This document shows positions 34,733-43,592 of a stretch of 64,000 bases of DNA, piece after piece. Source of the stretch: Streptomyces viridochromogenes (GTDB taxonomy: Bacteria; Actinomycetota; Actinomycetes; Streptomycetales; Streptomycetaceae); assembly GCF_001270495.1 (NCBI RefSeq), contig NZ_LGUR01000221.1, forward strand, positions 3,128 to 67,127, read 5' to 3'. The notes beneath the pieces were generated by a model. The model ran no database searches, was not told the origin of the DNA, and saw only the letters and a list, made by a program, of their open reading frames with translations. A program made the translations under genes and the position numbers. How positions within the stretch are numbered: position 1 is the stretch's first letter; each line of letters opens with the position of its first letter.

Positions 34733-35961
34733 ACGGCGTCTTCCGCGGCGCGGGTGCGGCTCTTGAGCGGCAGGATCGCATGGACGCGGAAGCCGCCTCC
34801 GTAGCGGGGGCCGGTGGTGAGGGTGCCGCGCAGGGCGGTGACGCGTTCGCGCATACCGAGCAGTCCGTGGCCGCCGCCCTCGCCGGTCTCGTCGTCGCCG
34901 GCTCCGTCGTCGAGGATGGTGATCTCGACGTTCGGGCCCACGCGGACGACGCTGACCTCGGCCTTCGCCTCCGGGCCGGCGTGCTTGCGCACATTGGTGA
35001 GGGCTTCCTGGATGACGCGGTAGGCGGCGAGGTCCACGGCGGCGGGGAGCGTGGTGCCCTGGTCCGCGCGGGCCACCTCCACCTGGAGGCCCGCGCTGCG
35101 GAAGGTGCCGGCGAGTTCGTCGAGGCGGTCGAGGCCGGGGGCGGGCTCGGTGGGGGCCTCGGGGTCGCCGGACTGCCGGAGCAGGCCCACGGTCGCCCGG
35201 AGTTCGTTGAGCGCGGACCGGCTGGCCTCGCGTACGTGCGCCAAGGCCTCCTTGGCCTGGTCGGGCCGCTTGTCCATGACGTGGGAGGCGACGCCGGCCT
35301 GGACGTTGACGAGGGCGATGTGGTGGGCGACGACGTCGTGCAGGTCCCGGGCGATACGGAGGCGTTCCTCGGCGACGCGGCGGCGGGCCTCCTCCTCACG
35401 GGTGCGCTCCGCGCGTTCGGCGCGCTCGCGGATCGCGGCGACGAAGGCGCGGCGGCTGCGGACGGCGTCGCCCGCGGTGGCGCCGATGCCGGTCCAGGCG
35501 AAGATGGCGAGGTTCTCCTGGGCGTACCAGGGCAGGGGCCCGGCGAGCATGGCGGAGCCGGTCAGCACGGTCATGGTGAGCAGGCCGACGCGCCAGGTGG
35601 TGGGGCGGTCGGTGGTCGAGGCGACGGTGTAGAGAGCGATGACCGCGGACATGGCGACGGGGGCGCGGGGGTCGCCGGTGACGGACTCGACGACGGAGGC
35701 GGCGCCGGTGAGGGCGAGGACCGTCATGGGGGCGCGGCGGCGGAAGACCAGGGCCGCGGCGCCGAGGGTGATGAGCAGGAGGCTGAGCGCGTCCGGGGTG
35801 CGCAGGACCCAGGTGACCTCGTTCTTCCCGTGCGGGTCCACGAACGATCCGGCGACCATGCAGGCGAGTACGCCGACCGCCAAGGCCGCGTCCAGTGCCA
35901 TGGGGTGCGCCTTGAGGTGCTGCCGGACACGATTCCCTGCGGGGCTTGGGACGGGGGCCAA
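34729..35961 (-). CDS. NarL-type sensor histidine kinase (HisKA_3)
   Basis: 410 aa. The N-terminal membrane domain has about five helices (20-160), then a short coiled coil (172-202). The HisKA_3 phospho-acceptor is His208 in ARDLHDVVAHH, and an HATPase domain carries TNVRKHAG, DDGAGDD and GGGHGLLGMRERV. The start is probably TTG at 35961, since AAGGA lies 8 nt upstream; ATG at 35901 is the alternative. It couples to the regulator through the 40-aa ORF. Confidence 0.88.
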   Translation of the reverse strand: MAPVPSPAGNRVRQHLKAHPMALDAALAVGVLACMVAGSFVDPHGKNEVTWVLRTPDALSLLLITLGAAALVFRRRAPMTVLALTGAASVVESVTGDPRAPVAMSAVIALYTVASTTDRPTTWRVGLLTMTVLTGSAMLAGPLPWYAQENLAIFAWTGIGATAGDAVRSRRAFVAAIRERAERAERTREEEARRRVAEERLRIARDLHDVVAHHIALVNVQAGVASHVMDKRPDQAKEALAHVREASRSALNELRATVGLLRQSGDPEAPTEPAPGLDRLDELAGTFRSAGLQVEVARADQGTTLPAAVDLAAYRVIQEALTNVRKHAGPEAKAEVSVVRVGPNVEITILDDGAGDDETGEGGGHGLLGMRERVTALRGTLTTGPRYGGGFRVHAILPLKSRTRAAEDAV

Positions 35962-36024
35962 CTGGAGGTTCCTTGGGTTGTGTGCTGGCGTCGCAGTGGG
36001 CGTGGCCTGGGGGCTGCCGCCCTC

Positions 36025-36076
36025 AGACCCCCGCGTCGGCCCTGAACGGGCCTCGTCCTCAAACGCCGGACGGGCT
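36025..36076 (-). repeat. Dispersed intergenic repeat (type B), copy 1
   Basis: On the minus strand AGCCCGTCCGGCGTTTGAGG is followed by ACGAGGCCCG, then AGGGCCGACGCGGGGGTCT. A close copy lies at 63900-63951. It fills the gap between pspAA and the sensor kinase and may serve as the 3' end of the psp transcript. Confidence 0.7.
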
Positions 36077-36084
36077 GGGTGGGC

Positions 36085-36372
36085 TCACCCCGGGATCAGG
36101 CCGTCGTCGCTCAGCAGTTCCCGGACCTCCTCCAGCGTCGCGTCCGGCGACGGGAGGATCAGCTCCGACGGTTCCAGGGAGTCGTCGGGCAGGGGGTCGC
36201 CCAGTTCCCGGACCTTGGAGAGGAGGGCGCCGAGGGTGCGGCGGAAGCCGGGGCCGTCGCCGTTCTCCATTTCCGTCAGGAGCTCGTCGTCGAGCTTGTT
36301 CAGCTCGGGCAGGTGACTGTCGGACAGCTTCACCTGCCCCTCACCCATGATCCGGACGATCATGTCGCCCAT
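36085..36372 (-). CDS. PspA-associated protein PspAA
   Basis: 95-aa acidic protein starting MGDMIVRIMGEGQ, matching the PspAA-domain family found next to pspA in Actinobacteria. AGGAGG lies 5 nt before the ATG at 36372; a second ATG four codons in is possible. It is 33 bp downstream of pspA and almost surely in its operon. Its role in the envelope-stress response is not defined. Confidence 0.85.
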   Translation of the reverse strand: MGDMIVRIMGEGQVKLSDSHLPELNKLDDELLTEMENGDGPGFRRTLGALLSKVRELGDPLPDDSLEPSELILPSPDATLEEVRELLSDDGLIPG

Positions 36373-36405
36373 CTCGCCCTCCTCGGCGTGGGCCCCGGCC
36401 GTCGG

Positions 36406-37203
36406 CTACTGCTTGTCGAAGCGCGGGGTGTCCTGCGGCTGCTGCTGGGACTGCGACTGGCCGTTGCCGCCCTCGATCGCCTGCTGGCCAGCCGACGAAC
36501 CGCCCGCCAGCTCAGCCTTCATGCGCTGCAGTTCCAGCTCTACATCCGTACCACCGGAGAGCCGGTCCAGCTCGGCCTGGATGTCGTCCTTGTGCATGCC
36601 GGACTGGTCGTCCAGGGCGCCGGAGGCAAGGAGTTCGTCGATGGCTCCGGCTCGGGCCTGGAGCTGTGCCGTCTTGTCCTCGGCACGCTGGATCGCCAGG
36701 CCGACGTCGCCCATCTCCTCCGAGATGCCGGAGAACGCCTCGCCGATCCGCGTCTGCGCCTGGGCGGCCGTGTACGTGGCCTTGATCGTCTCCTTCTTGG
36801 TGCGGAAGGCGTCGACCTTCGCCTGGAGGCGCTGGGCCGCGAGGGTGAGCTTCTCCTCCTCGCCCTGGAGGGTGGCGTGCTGCGTCTCCAGGTCCGTCAC
36901 CTGCTGCTGGAGGGCGGCGCGGCGCGACAGCGCCTCGCGGGCCAGGTCCTCGCGGCCGAGCGCGAGCGCCTTGCGGCCCTGGTCCTCCAGCTTCGACGAC
37001 TGCTGCTGGAGTTGGTTGAGCTGGAGTTCCAGGCGCTTGCGCGAGGTGGCCACGTCGGCGACGCCGCGGCGGACCTTCTGGAGCAGCTCCAGCTGCTTCT
37101 GGTACGAGTAATCGAGGGTCTCGCGCGGGTCCTCGGCCCGGTCAAGGGCCTTGTTCGCCTTCGCGCGGAAGATCATCCCCATACGCTTCATGACACCGCT
37201 CAT
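36406..37203 (-). CDS. pspA: PspA/IM30 family envelope-stress protein
   Basis: 265 aa, almost entirely helical and coiled coil (about 25-220), with the amphipathic N terminus MKRMGMIFRAKANKALDRAEDP typical of PspA/IM30 (cut here as MKRMGMIFRAKANK then ALDRAEDP). A Gln/Ser-rich tail follows residue 230. It binds and stabilises stressed membranes. The ATG at 37203 begins MSGV. PspA is followed by PspAA, as in many Actinobacteria; no PspF-type activator is present. Confidence 0.93.
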   Translation of the reverse strand: MSGVMKRMGMIFRAKANKALDRAEDPRETLDYSYQKQLELLQKVRRGVADVATSRKRLELQLNQLQQQSSKLEDQGRKALALGREDLAREALSRRAALQQQVTDLETQHATLQGEEEKLTLAAQRLQAKVDAFRTKKETIKATYTAAQAQTRIGEAFSGISEEMGDVGLAIQRAEDKTAQLQARAGAIDELLASGALDDQSGMHKDDIQAELDRLSGGTDVELELQRMKAELAGGSSAGQQAIEGGNGQSQSQQQPQDTPRFDKQ

Positions 37204-37551
37204 GGGCTTCGCGCGCCCCCTTCTGACGTCCAGCTCCAGCTCTGCGACAGAACCCACAGTACGGGCCCTGCATCCATTGACGCACTGTTCGGGGACGGAT
37301 GCGCTCATCCCCAAGGACGACTGCTGACGCTCGCGCTCCGGCGTAAGGAGTAGGTGACTCCCGGGTGGCTGACGGGTGGACTCATGGGTGAGCCCACGAG
37401 TGTCCACCCGGTGCCGCCCGAGTGCCTCCCCGATGGCCGCCGGACGAACCGTCTGCAACGTCCCCTCTGTCCCCCTACGACGACTGGTGTTGCCGGATCG
37501 TTCCCCGCCGGGCTGCCGTCCATGCCCCGCCACCCCGTACCCTTGGGTTTT
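37204..37551. other. Divergent pspA/DUF3043 intergenic region with a long hairpin
   Basis: 348 bp with no gene seen. At 37373-37410, CGGGTGGAC pairs with GTCCACCCG, and the stem continues inward (TC/GA, TGGG/CCCA) around a TGAG loop. It lies about 170 bp upstream of pspA and 140 bp upstream of the DUF3043 gene. It could be a 5'-leader structure or a bipartite operator. A -10-like TACCCT is at 37538. Confidence 0.5.
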
Positions 37552-38151
37552 GTGTTCCGTAGCCGTGCCAAGGATGAGAAGGCCCAGGCCGCCGACAAGG
37601 CGCCGGTGACCGACTCCACTCAGACCCGCCACCCCGAGGCCCCGAAGGGCCGCCCCACGCCCAAGCGCAGTGAGGCCCAGACCCAGCGCCGCAGCGTCGC
37701 CAACACGCCGACGACGCGCAAGGAGGCCGCCAAGCGCCAGCGCGAGGACCGCCGGGCCGCCCTGGAGAAGCAGCGCCAGGCGCTGGCCGGGGGCGACGAG
37801 CGGTATCTGCCGGCCCGTGACAAGGGTCCGGTCCGCAAGTTCGCGCGTGACTTCATCGACTCGCGCTTCAACGTCGCGGAGTTCTTCCTCCCGATGGCCG
37901 TGGTCATCCTCGTGCTGAGCATGGTGCGCGTGGGCGCCCTGCAGAACATCGCGCTGCTGCTGTGGCTGGTCGTGATCGTGCTGATCGTGCTCGACTCGTT
38001 CGTCACCGGCTTCCGTTTGAAGAAGCGCCTCGCCGAGCGCTTCCCGGACGACAACCGGCGCGGCGCCGTCGCCTACGCGCTGATGCGCTCGCTCCAGATG
38101 CGTCGGCTCCGGCTGCCGAAGCCACAGGTCAAGCGCGGAGAGCGGCCCTGA
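37552..38151 (+). CDS. DUF3043 membrane protein
   Basis: 199 aa. A basic, disordered N-terminal half (1-100) precedes two membrane helices (about 111-125 and 131-152) and a basic C-terminal tail, the standard actinobacterial DUF3043 architecture. Function is unknown. The start is taken as GTG at 37552. There is no ribosome site, but TACCCT (37538-37543) lies 8 nt before it, as in leaderless transcripts. It is divergent from pspA. Confidence 0.85.
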   Translation: MFRSRAKDEKAQAADKAPVTDSTQTRHPEAPKGRPTPKRSEAQTQRRSVANTPTTRKEAAKRQREDRRAALEKQRQALAGGDERYLPARDKGPVRKFARDFIDSRFNVAEFFLPMAVVILVLSMVRVGALQNIALLLWLVVIVLIVLDSFVTGFRLKKRLAERFPDDNRRGAVAYALMRSLQMRRLRLPKPQVKRGERP

Positions 38152-38936
38152 GCGCAACTGCTTTTTCCGGGGGTGCGGCGGACGCTTGGCTCAGCAAGCT
38201 GGGTGGGTTGCGTGATGTCGTACGGCAGGAGCTGGTGGGCCGACAGCTCGACGAGCAGATAGCCGGGCGGTTCCCCGTCGGGCAGCGGCTGCGCGTGCTC
38301 GACGTGGGGATGGGCCAGGGCACGCAGGCACTGCGGTTGGCTCGCGCCGGGCACCAGGTGACCGGTGTCGAGCAGGACCCGAAGATGATCGCGACGGCCC
38401 GCGAGGAGCTCGCCGGTGAGCCGGAGGGGATCCGGGAGCGGGTGCGTATCGTCCAGGGCGACGGGCGCGACACCGGCGTCCACTTCCTGCCGGGCAGCTT
38501 CGACGTCGTGCTGTGCCACGGCGTGCTGATGTACATCGAGGAGCCCGACCCGCTGCTGGCCGGACTGGCCCGGATGCTCGCCCCGGGCGGACTGCTGTCG
38601 CTGCTCGTGCGCAACGGCGACGCGCTGGCCATGCGGCCGGGACTGTCCGGGGACTGGGCCGGGACGCTGGCCGCCTTCGACACCACCGCGTACCGGAACC
38701 GCCTGGGCCTCGACGTACGGGCCGACCGGCTGTCCGACCTGACGGCGACACTCGCGGGGATCGCGGCGCCGCTGCACGCCTGGTACGGGGTGCGGGTCTT
38801 CACCGACACGGCGGCCGACGGGACGGAGTTCCCGGCCGACATGGAGGCGTTGCTGGCGGTCGAGGAACGGGCCGGCAAGACGGACCCCTATCGGAGCGTC
38901 GCGGCGTTGCTGCATCTGTGCGGGGTGCGCGGCTGA
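38148..38936 (+). CDS. Class I SAM-dependent methyltransferase, probable CTG start
   Basis: 262 aa. It has motif I LRVLDVGMGQGTQALRLA, acidic VEQDP, VVLCHGVLMYIEEPDPLL and the late motif GGLLSLLVRN. The best start is CTG at 38148, overlapping the DUF3043 stop (CTGA) with GGAGAG 5 nt upstream. No ATG, GTG or TTG exists at that position; the first alternative is TTG near 38208, which would trim 20 residues. The substrate is unknown. The stop codon is part of the first unit of the adjoining minisatellite. Confidence 0.82.
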   Translation: MSATAFSGGAADAWLSKLGGLRDVVRQELVGRQLDEQIAGRFPVGQRLRVLDVGMGQGTQALRLARAGHQVTGVEQDPKMIATAREELAGEPEGIRERVRIVQGDGRDTGVHFLPGSFDVVLCHGVLMYIEEPDPLLAGLARMLAPGGLLSLLVRNGDALAMRPGLSGDWAGTLAAFDTTAYRNRLGLDVRADRLSDLTATLAGIAAPLHAWYGVRVFTDTAADGTEFPADMEALLAVEERAGKTDPYRSVAALLHLCGVRG

Positions 38937-39720
38937 GGTCGTGGTCCGTGCGCGGTGCGCGGCTGAGGTCGTGATCCGTGCGCGGTGCGCGGCTGAGGTC
39001 GTGATCCGTGCGCGGTGCGCGGCTGAGGTCGTGATCCGTGCGCGGTGCGCGGCTTGGTCGTGGTCCGCGCGGAGTGCGCGGGCTGAGGTCGTGAACCGTG
39101 CGGAGTGCGCGGCTGGGTCGTGGTCCGTGCGGAGTGCGCGGGCTGAGGTCGTGAACCGTGCGCGGAGCGCGGGCTGAGCCCGATGCAGTGCGAAGGTCGA
39201 GCCCGAAGCCCGTCCGAGCCACGCGGGCAGCCCGAAGCCCATGCAGAGTGCGCAGGCCGAGGCGAATGCAGTGCGGAGGCCGAGCCCGAAGGCCGTCCGA
39301 GGCACACGGGCCGCGCCCGAAGCCCATGCAGAGTGCGCAGGCCCGAGCCCACTGCCCACCCGAAACACACGGGCCAAGACCGACACACAGCGCAAGCCGA
39401 ACCCGAAACCCATCCGGAACCACACAACCCCAACCCAAAAACCCGCCAAGTACGCAGGCCCAAGCCCCCTGCCCACGCGCAGTCTGAGCCCGACGCCCGT
39501 CCGGGAGTACGCAGGCCAAGCCCGAAGTCCCCGCAAAGTGCAGCCGTCCGAAGCACACGGGCCCAGGCGACGCCGGTCCGAAACACACGGGCCGAGCCCG
39601 ACGCCCGTCCGAAGCACACGGGCCCAACCGACGCCCATCCGAAGTGCGCGGCGCGGGCCCAGCCCGATGCTCATTCGACGCCCATCCGAAGTGCGCAGGC
39701 GCGGCTCGTTCGGGTGAGCA
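38933..39720. repeat. Degenerate 30-bp minisatellite
   Basis: Four almost identical 30-bp units (38933-39052; unit starts CTGAGGTCGTG and ends GCGCGGTGCGCGG) are followed by some 20 increasingly diverged 28-33-bp units. These shift to a second consensus, GCCCGACGCCCGTCCGAAG plus CACACGGGCC, up to about 39720. The first unit contains the methyltransferase stop, and its last 15 bases duplicate the end of that gene (38918-38932). Because the period is 30, most frames stay open; the resulting reading frames are not convincing genes. Confidence 0.85.
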
Positions 39721-39759
39721 GGGCGGGCCGGATCGTGGATCCGCGGTGAGACTCGGGGC

Positions 39760-40839
39760 ATGGATGCTCGCCGTTCCCGTGCTCTGCGGCCCGCTCTTCC
39801 GATCGTCGCTCTCCTCTGCTGCCTCGGGCTCGTCGCCGGGTGTTCCGGCTCCTCGTCCTCGCGGGAGCGGGAGGACTCGACGAGCCAGGCCGCCGTTCCG
39901 AAGACGGTCGGGGCCGTCGACGATCTGCAGGACGGCTATCTGAAGGTGATCAGGGACGTGCTGCCCTCGGTCGTGCAGATCCGGGCCAGGAACGACCTGG
40001 GATCGGGCGTGGTCTACGACGGTCAGGGACACATCGTCACCAACGCGCATGTCGTCGGGGACGAGCACACGTTCCGGGTGACGACCGCCAACAGCGAGGA
40101 CGAACTCACCGCGCGGCTCGTCTCCTCGTACCCGGAACAGGACCTCGCCGTCGTGAAACTGGAGCGGGTGCCGGAGGGGCTGAAGGCGGCGAGGCTCGGG
40201 GACTCCTCGAAGGTGGAGGTCGGCCAGATCGTGCTGGCCATGGGCTCGCCCCTCGGGCTGGCGTCCAGCGTGACGCAGGGCATCGTCTCGGCGACCGGAC
40301 GCACCGTCACCGAGGGCAGCGGCAACGGCGGTACGGGCGCGACGATCGCCAACATGGTGCAGACGTCGGCCGCCATCAACCCCGGCAACAGCGGCGGCGC
40401 CCTGGTGAACCTCGACGGCCGGGTCATCGGTATCCCGACCCTGGCCGCCACCGACCCCAGCCTCGGGGAGGGCGCGGCGCCCGGCATCGGGTTCGCGATC
40501 CCGGCGTCGACGGTGAAGTCGATCGCGGACCAGATCATCCAGGACGGCAGGGTCACCGACTCGGGCCGGGCGGCGCTCGGCATCACGGCCCGTACGGTCG
40601 TGAACGACGACTACCAGGCGGCGGGCGTGGCCGTCGTCGAGGTGCTGGCGGGCGGGGCGGCCGACAAGGCCGGTCTGGAGCCCGGGGACATCATCACCCG
40701 GCTGGGTGACGAGGACATCACCACCATCACGTCCCTGTCCGAGGCGCTGGCCGGCGACAAGCCGGGTGAGCGGACGACGGTGACGTTCACCCGCGACGGC
40801 AGTGAGAAGAAGGTGGATGTGACGTTGGGCGAGCAGTGA
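39760..40839 (+). CDS. HtrA-like S1C serine protease lipoprotein with PDZ domain
   Basis: 359 aa. The lipobox Cys28 (LVAGC) anchors it outside the membrane. The trypsin-like domain has the triad His97 (TNAHVVG), Asp128 (EQDLAVVKL) and Ser211 (NPGNSGGAL). A PDZ domain (about 265-350) contains GGAADKAGLEPGDIITRLG. It degrades or refolds damaged exported proteins. The ATG at 39760 lies right after the minisatellite, so its promoter must be within or next to the repeats. Confidence 0.93.
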   Translation: MDARRSRALRPALPIVALLCCLGLVAGCSGSSSSREREDSTSQAAVPKTVGAVDDLQDGYLKVIRDVLPSVVQIRARNDLGSGVVYDGQGHIVTNAHVVGDEHTFRVTTANSEDELTARLVSSYPEQDLAVVKLERVPEGLKAARLGDSSKVEVGQIVLAMGSPLGLASSVTQGIVSATGRTVTEGSGNGGTGATIANMVQTSAAINPGNSGGALVNLDGRVIGIPTLAATDPSLGEGAAPGIGFAIPASTVKSIADQIIQDGRVTDSGRAALGITARTVVNDDYQAAGVAVVEVLAGGAADKAGLEPGDIITRLGDEDITTITSLSEALAGDKPGERTTVTFTRDGSEKKVDVTLGEQ

Positions 40840-40858
40840 CGCTGGTGAGCAGTGACGT

Positions 40859-40885
40859 GGGGCGAGGGCGGACCGCCCTCGCCCC
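40859..40885. terminator. Bidirectional terminator after the HtrA-like gene
   Basis: GGGGCGAGGGCGG and CCGCCCTCGCCCC form a perfect 13-bp inverted repeat with a single central base. It lies between convergent genes. Confidence 0.85.
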
Positions 40886-40891
40886 GGCGGC

Positions 40892-41101
40892 TCATGCCTC
40901 GGCGTGCAGGCTCATCGGCCCGTAGATCTCGCCGGAGTCCTCGAACAGCCGCACCTGGTCCGCGCCGCCCTCCTGAAGTGCCTTCCAGTGCTCGCCGATC
41001 CATGACTCGGCGTCCCCTTGGGTGGTGAACTCCTCGGGCTGCACCGCGGGCTGGACCTCCGCCCCGTCGGCCTTCTCGAACCGCCACGTCCATGCCGCCA
41101 T
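40892..41101 (-). CDS. Small conserved hypothetical protein
   Basis: 69-aa soluble acidic protein starting MAAWTWRFEKADG, with a SWIGEHWKALQEGGADQVRLFE centre. It has no cysteines and no membrane segment. ATG at 41101 is preferred because GGAGG lies 5 nt upstream; a TTG at 41113 is also in frame. It has the look of small Streptomyces proteins of unknown function. Confidence 0.75.
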   Translation of the reverse strand: MAAWTWRFEKADGAEVQPAVQPEEFTTQGDAESWIGEHWKALQEGGADQVRLFEDSGEIYGPMSLHAEA

Positions 41102-41213
41102 GTACGCCTCCAAGGTGTCAGCACGTGCAGACTGCGAGCCGGATCGAGGTCCGGCTCCTGCCCTGAGCCTAGTCGGATGCGCGAGACCTGCGTGGACAGG
41201 CGAAAATCAGTCC

Positions 41214-42416
41214 GTGGAACTGACTCTCCTCGGCACCGGTGCCCCCGCGGGACTCCCCCGCCCCGACTGCCCGTGCGCGGCCTGCGCGACCGCGCTCGGG
41301 GGTGACGCGCGGGCGGCGACCGCCTTGCTCGTGGACGGGGCGCTGCTGCTGGATCTGACGCCCGGGGCGGCGTTCGCGGCGGCCCGCGCCGGGCGTTCGC
41401 TGGGGAACGTACGGCAGGTGCTGCTGTCGCATCCGCACAACGGGCCCGCCGTCGAGGTGCCGGCCGGGGTGCCGCAGCCCGGGCGGGTGCCGGACGGGCG
41501 GGAGTTGGCGTTGCTGACGGGGCATCGGGTGCGGGCGGTGGCGATGGACTCGCCGGGCACGGGGTACGCGGTGACCGGGCCGGACGGGCAGCGGCTGCTG
41601 TATCTGCCGCCGGGGGGTGCGCCGGCCGGGCTGGAGAACGGGTCCGTCGGGATGTACGACATGGTGGTCGCCGACGTCGTGGGACGGCCGGACGCGCTGG
41701 CCAGGCTGCGGGCGGTGGGGGCGCTCGGGCCGACGACGGACGTCGTCGCCGTACATCTGGATCATGACGCTCCGCCGGGCACCGAACTGCGGCGGCGGCT
41801 GGCCGCGGCGGGGGCTCGGGCGGTGCCGGACGGGACGACGCTGACGGTGGGGGCGTACGAGGACGTGCCGGACGTGCCGCGCCGGACCCTGGTGCTGGGC
41901 GGGGCCCGGTCCGGGAAGTCGGTGGAGGCGGAGCGGCGGCTGGAGGCGTTCCCGGACGTGCTGTACGTGGCGACGGGCGGCACCCGGGGCGGGGACGAGG
42001 AGTGGGCGGCGCGGGTCGCCCTGCACCGGGAGCGGCGGCCGGGGTCGTGGCGTACGGCCGAGACGTGCGATCTGCTGCCGCTGCTGGCCGAGGAGGGGGC
42101 GCCGTTGCTGATCGACTGTCTGTCCCTGTGGCTGACGGACGCGATGGACTCCGTGGGGGCGTGGGATGACGCGGTGTGGGCGGATGGCGGGGAGCGTGCC
42201 CTGCGGGGGCGGGTGCGCGAGCTTGCGGAGGCGGTGCGTCGGACGCGGCGGACTGTTGTCGCCGTGTCGAACGAGGTGGGCTCGGGGATTGTGCCGGCTA
42301 CTGCTTCGGGGCGGCGGTATCGGGACGAGTTGGGGCGGCTGAATGCTGCGTTCGCCTCGGAGTGCGAGCAGGTGGTGCTGGTGGTGGCGGGGCAGGCGGT
42401 CGTGCTTCGTGGCTGA
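41214..42416 (+). CDS. cobU: Adenosylcobinamide kinase/guanylyltransferase with N-terminal MBL-like domain
   Basis: 400 aa, about twice the length of plain CobU. Residues 224-400 are CobU, with P-loop GGARSGKS (229-236), LLIDCLSLWLTD and VSNEVGSGIVP. They phosphorylate adenosylcobinamide and transfer GMP to it. Residues 1-215 resemble a metallo-beta-lactamase fold of the PhnP/PqqB type, with the CxCxxC zinc loop (DCPCAAC). The metal motif is reduced to HPHNGP (no DH), so this half is probably non-catalytic. GTG at 41214 has no clear ribosome site. Confidence 0.9.
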   Translation: MELTLLGTGAPAGLPRPDCPCAACATALGGDARAATALLVDGALLLDLTPGAAFAAARAGRSLGNVRQVLLSHPHNGPAVEVPAGVPQPGRVPDGRELALLTGHRVRAVAMDSPGTGYAVTGPDGQRLLYLPPGGAPAGLENGSVGMYDMVVADVVGRPDALARLRAVGALGPTTDVVAVHLDHDAPPGTELRRRLAAAGARAVPDGTTLTVGAYEDVPDVPRRTLVLGGARSGKSVEAERRLEAFPDVLYVATGGTRGGDEEWAARVALHRERRPGSWRTAETCDLLPLLAEEGAPLLIDCLSLWLTDAMDSVGAWDDAVWADGGERALRGRVRELAEAVRRTRRTVVAVSNEVGSGIVPATASGRRYRDELGRLNAAFASECEQVVLVVAGQAVVLRG

Positions 42417-42465
42417 GTTCGCCTATGAGAGTGCCGCGGATCGTCGTTGTGCGTCTGCGGTTTCG

Positions 42466-42536
42466 TTGTGACCGGTCGCGCCCGCGCGACGGCAGCCGCA
42501 CATCGGATACAGCCCCGCGCCCCTTCGGGGCGCGCC
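42466..42536. repeat. Dispersed intergenic repeat (type A)
   Basis: GTGACCGGTCGCGCC, GACGGCAGCCGCACATC, then CAGCCCCGCGCCCCTTCGGGG. It lies in the convergent gap between cobU and the methyltransferase. The final CGCGCCCCTTCGGGGCGCG is a strong hairpin that could end both transcripts. Confidence 0.7.
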
Positions 42537-42558
42537 CCGGTCACCGGCGCTCCAAGGC

Positions 42559-43365
42559 TCAGGTCGGCTCCTTGCGGGCGATGACTCTGTACGCGTTCGA
42601 GAAGCGGGTGGCGCGTAGGAACGGGGCCAGAAGGTGGTCCAAAGCCCAGGCCACGGCTACCAGGGGTGCGCAGGCCCGGGACAGGAGTGAGGGCAGCAGG
42701 CGGGTCAGGGCCAGTGAGGTGGTGGCCGCGATGTCGTACGGGATGTGCGGGGCGCGGTGGTCCGCCGAGATGACCGTGCAGCCCTGGAGTTCCAGTTCCT
42801 CGCAGAGGGTGTCCAGGGGCATCAGGTGCAGATGGCCGGGGCGGCTGTGCGGGATCCACAACCTGCCGAGCAGTACGGCGAACACACTGCGTGGGTTGGG
42901 GAGTTCGAGGAGGAGATGGCCGCCCGGGCGGAGGACCGTGAGGGCGGCGCGGAGTTCCTCGCGGGGGTCCGGGGCGTGTTCCAGGTGGCGGAACATGCTG
43001 ACGACGTCGTAGCGGGCGCGGAGCCGGGCCGTGATGCGGGGGTCCGTGAGGTGGCCGACGTGGGCTTCCTCCACCCGTTCGGCCACGCGGGCGTCCAGGA
43101 CACGGTGGGTCAGGTCCAGGCCGTCGAACGCCGTGTACGGGAAGAGTTCCTTCGCCGCCTCCGGGAAGCGGGCGAAGCCCGTGCCGACGTCCAGCCAGCT
43201 CTCCGGCTCGGGGAACGGGAGCGCCGCGCGGGCCGCGGCTCTCAGCCGGCGGTACGGCAGCCGGCTGAGCCGCAGGTGCCGGGGGACGAAGCGCAGGTCC
43301 CGGCATCTGGCGAGAGTGAACGCGCAGTCGGCGCGGTGTCGTTCGGAGGGTGCGGTCGCGGTCAT
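42559..43365 (-). CDS. SAM-dependent methyltransferase (Methyltransf_23-like)
   Basis: 268 aa. It has motif I SWLDVGTGFARFPEAA, DGLDLTHRVLD, FRHLEHAPDP (the loop common to this family) and GGHLLLELPNP. A hydrophobic C-terminal stretch (about 215-250) suggests membrane association. GGGAG is 6 nt before ATG 43365. It lies between cobU and cobT on the opposite strand; no cobalamin link is evident. The substrate is unknown. Confidence 0.82.
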   Translation of the reverse strand: MTATAPSERHRADCAFTLARCRDLRFVPRHLRLSRLPYRRLRAAARAALPFPEPESWLDVGTGFARFPEAAKELFPYTAFDGLDLTHRVLDARVAERVEEAHVGHLTDPRITARLRARYDVVSMFRHLEHAPDPREELRAALTVLRPGGHLLLELPNPRSVFAVLLGRLWIPHSRPGHLHLMPLDTLCEELELQGCTVISADHRAPHIPYDIAATTSLALTRLLPSLLSRACAPLVAVAWALDHLLAPFLRATRFSNAYRVIARKEPT

Positions 43366-43592
43366 GAGCGGCTCCCGGGCGCGAGGGCGTACGGCGGGGG
43401 CGTACGCCCGGGGGGTACGGCGGGTGGTGCGAGCATGCCCGGACCATGCCCCGACAATCCACTGCAAAACGGAACGTATGGGATGCCGATCTTGGGTGCA
43501 ACGACGTCGGGCGGACGTGGCGGTGATGTGGCGGGGTCCCTGGTGGCCAGGTGGCGCCGTTCTGTTCGACCGGTGCCGGTACTGTTCGGCGA

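Noticed and set aside
38933..39052. Possible CRISPR array (30-bp direct repeats)
   Set aside because: Repeats are directly adjacent with no spacers, and no cas genes are nearby.
39183..39749. A 188-codon open frame through the minisatellite
   Set aside because: The 30-bp period keeps several frames open, units vary in length so the peptide repeat is not maintained, and there is no ribosome site.
41114..41213. Cobalamin riboswitch before cobU (also checked before cobT and cobS)
   Set aside because: The gaps are about 100 bp or less of leader, lack the B12-box sequence, and cobT and cobS appear leaderless.
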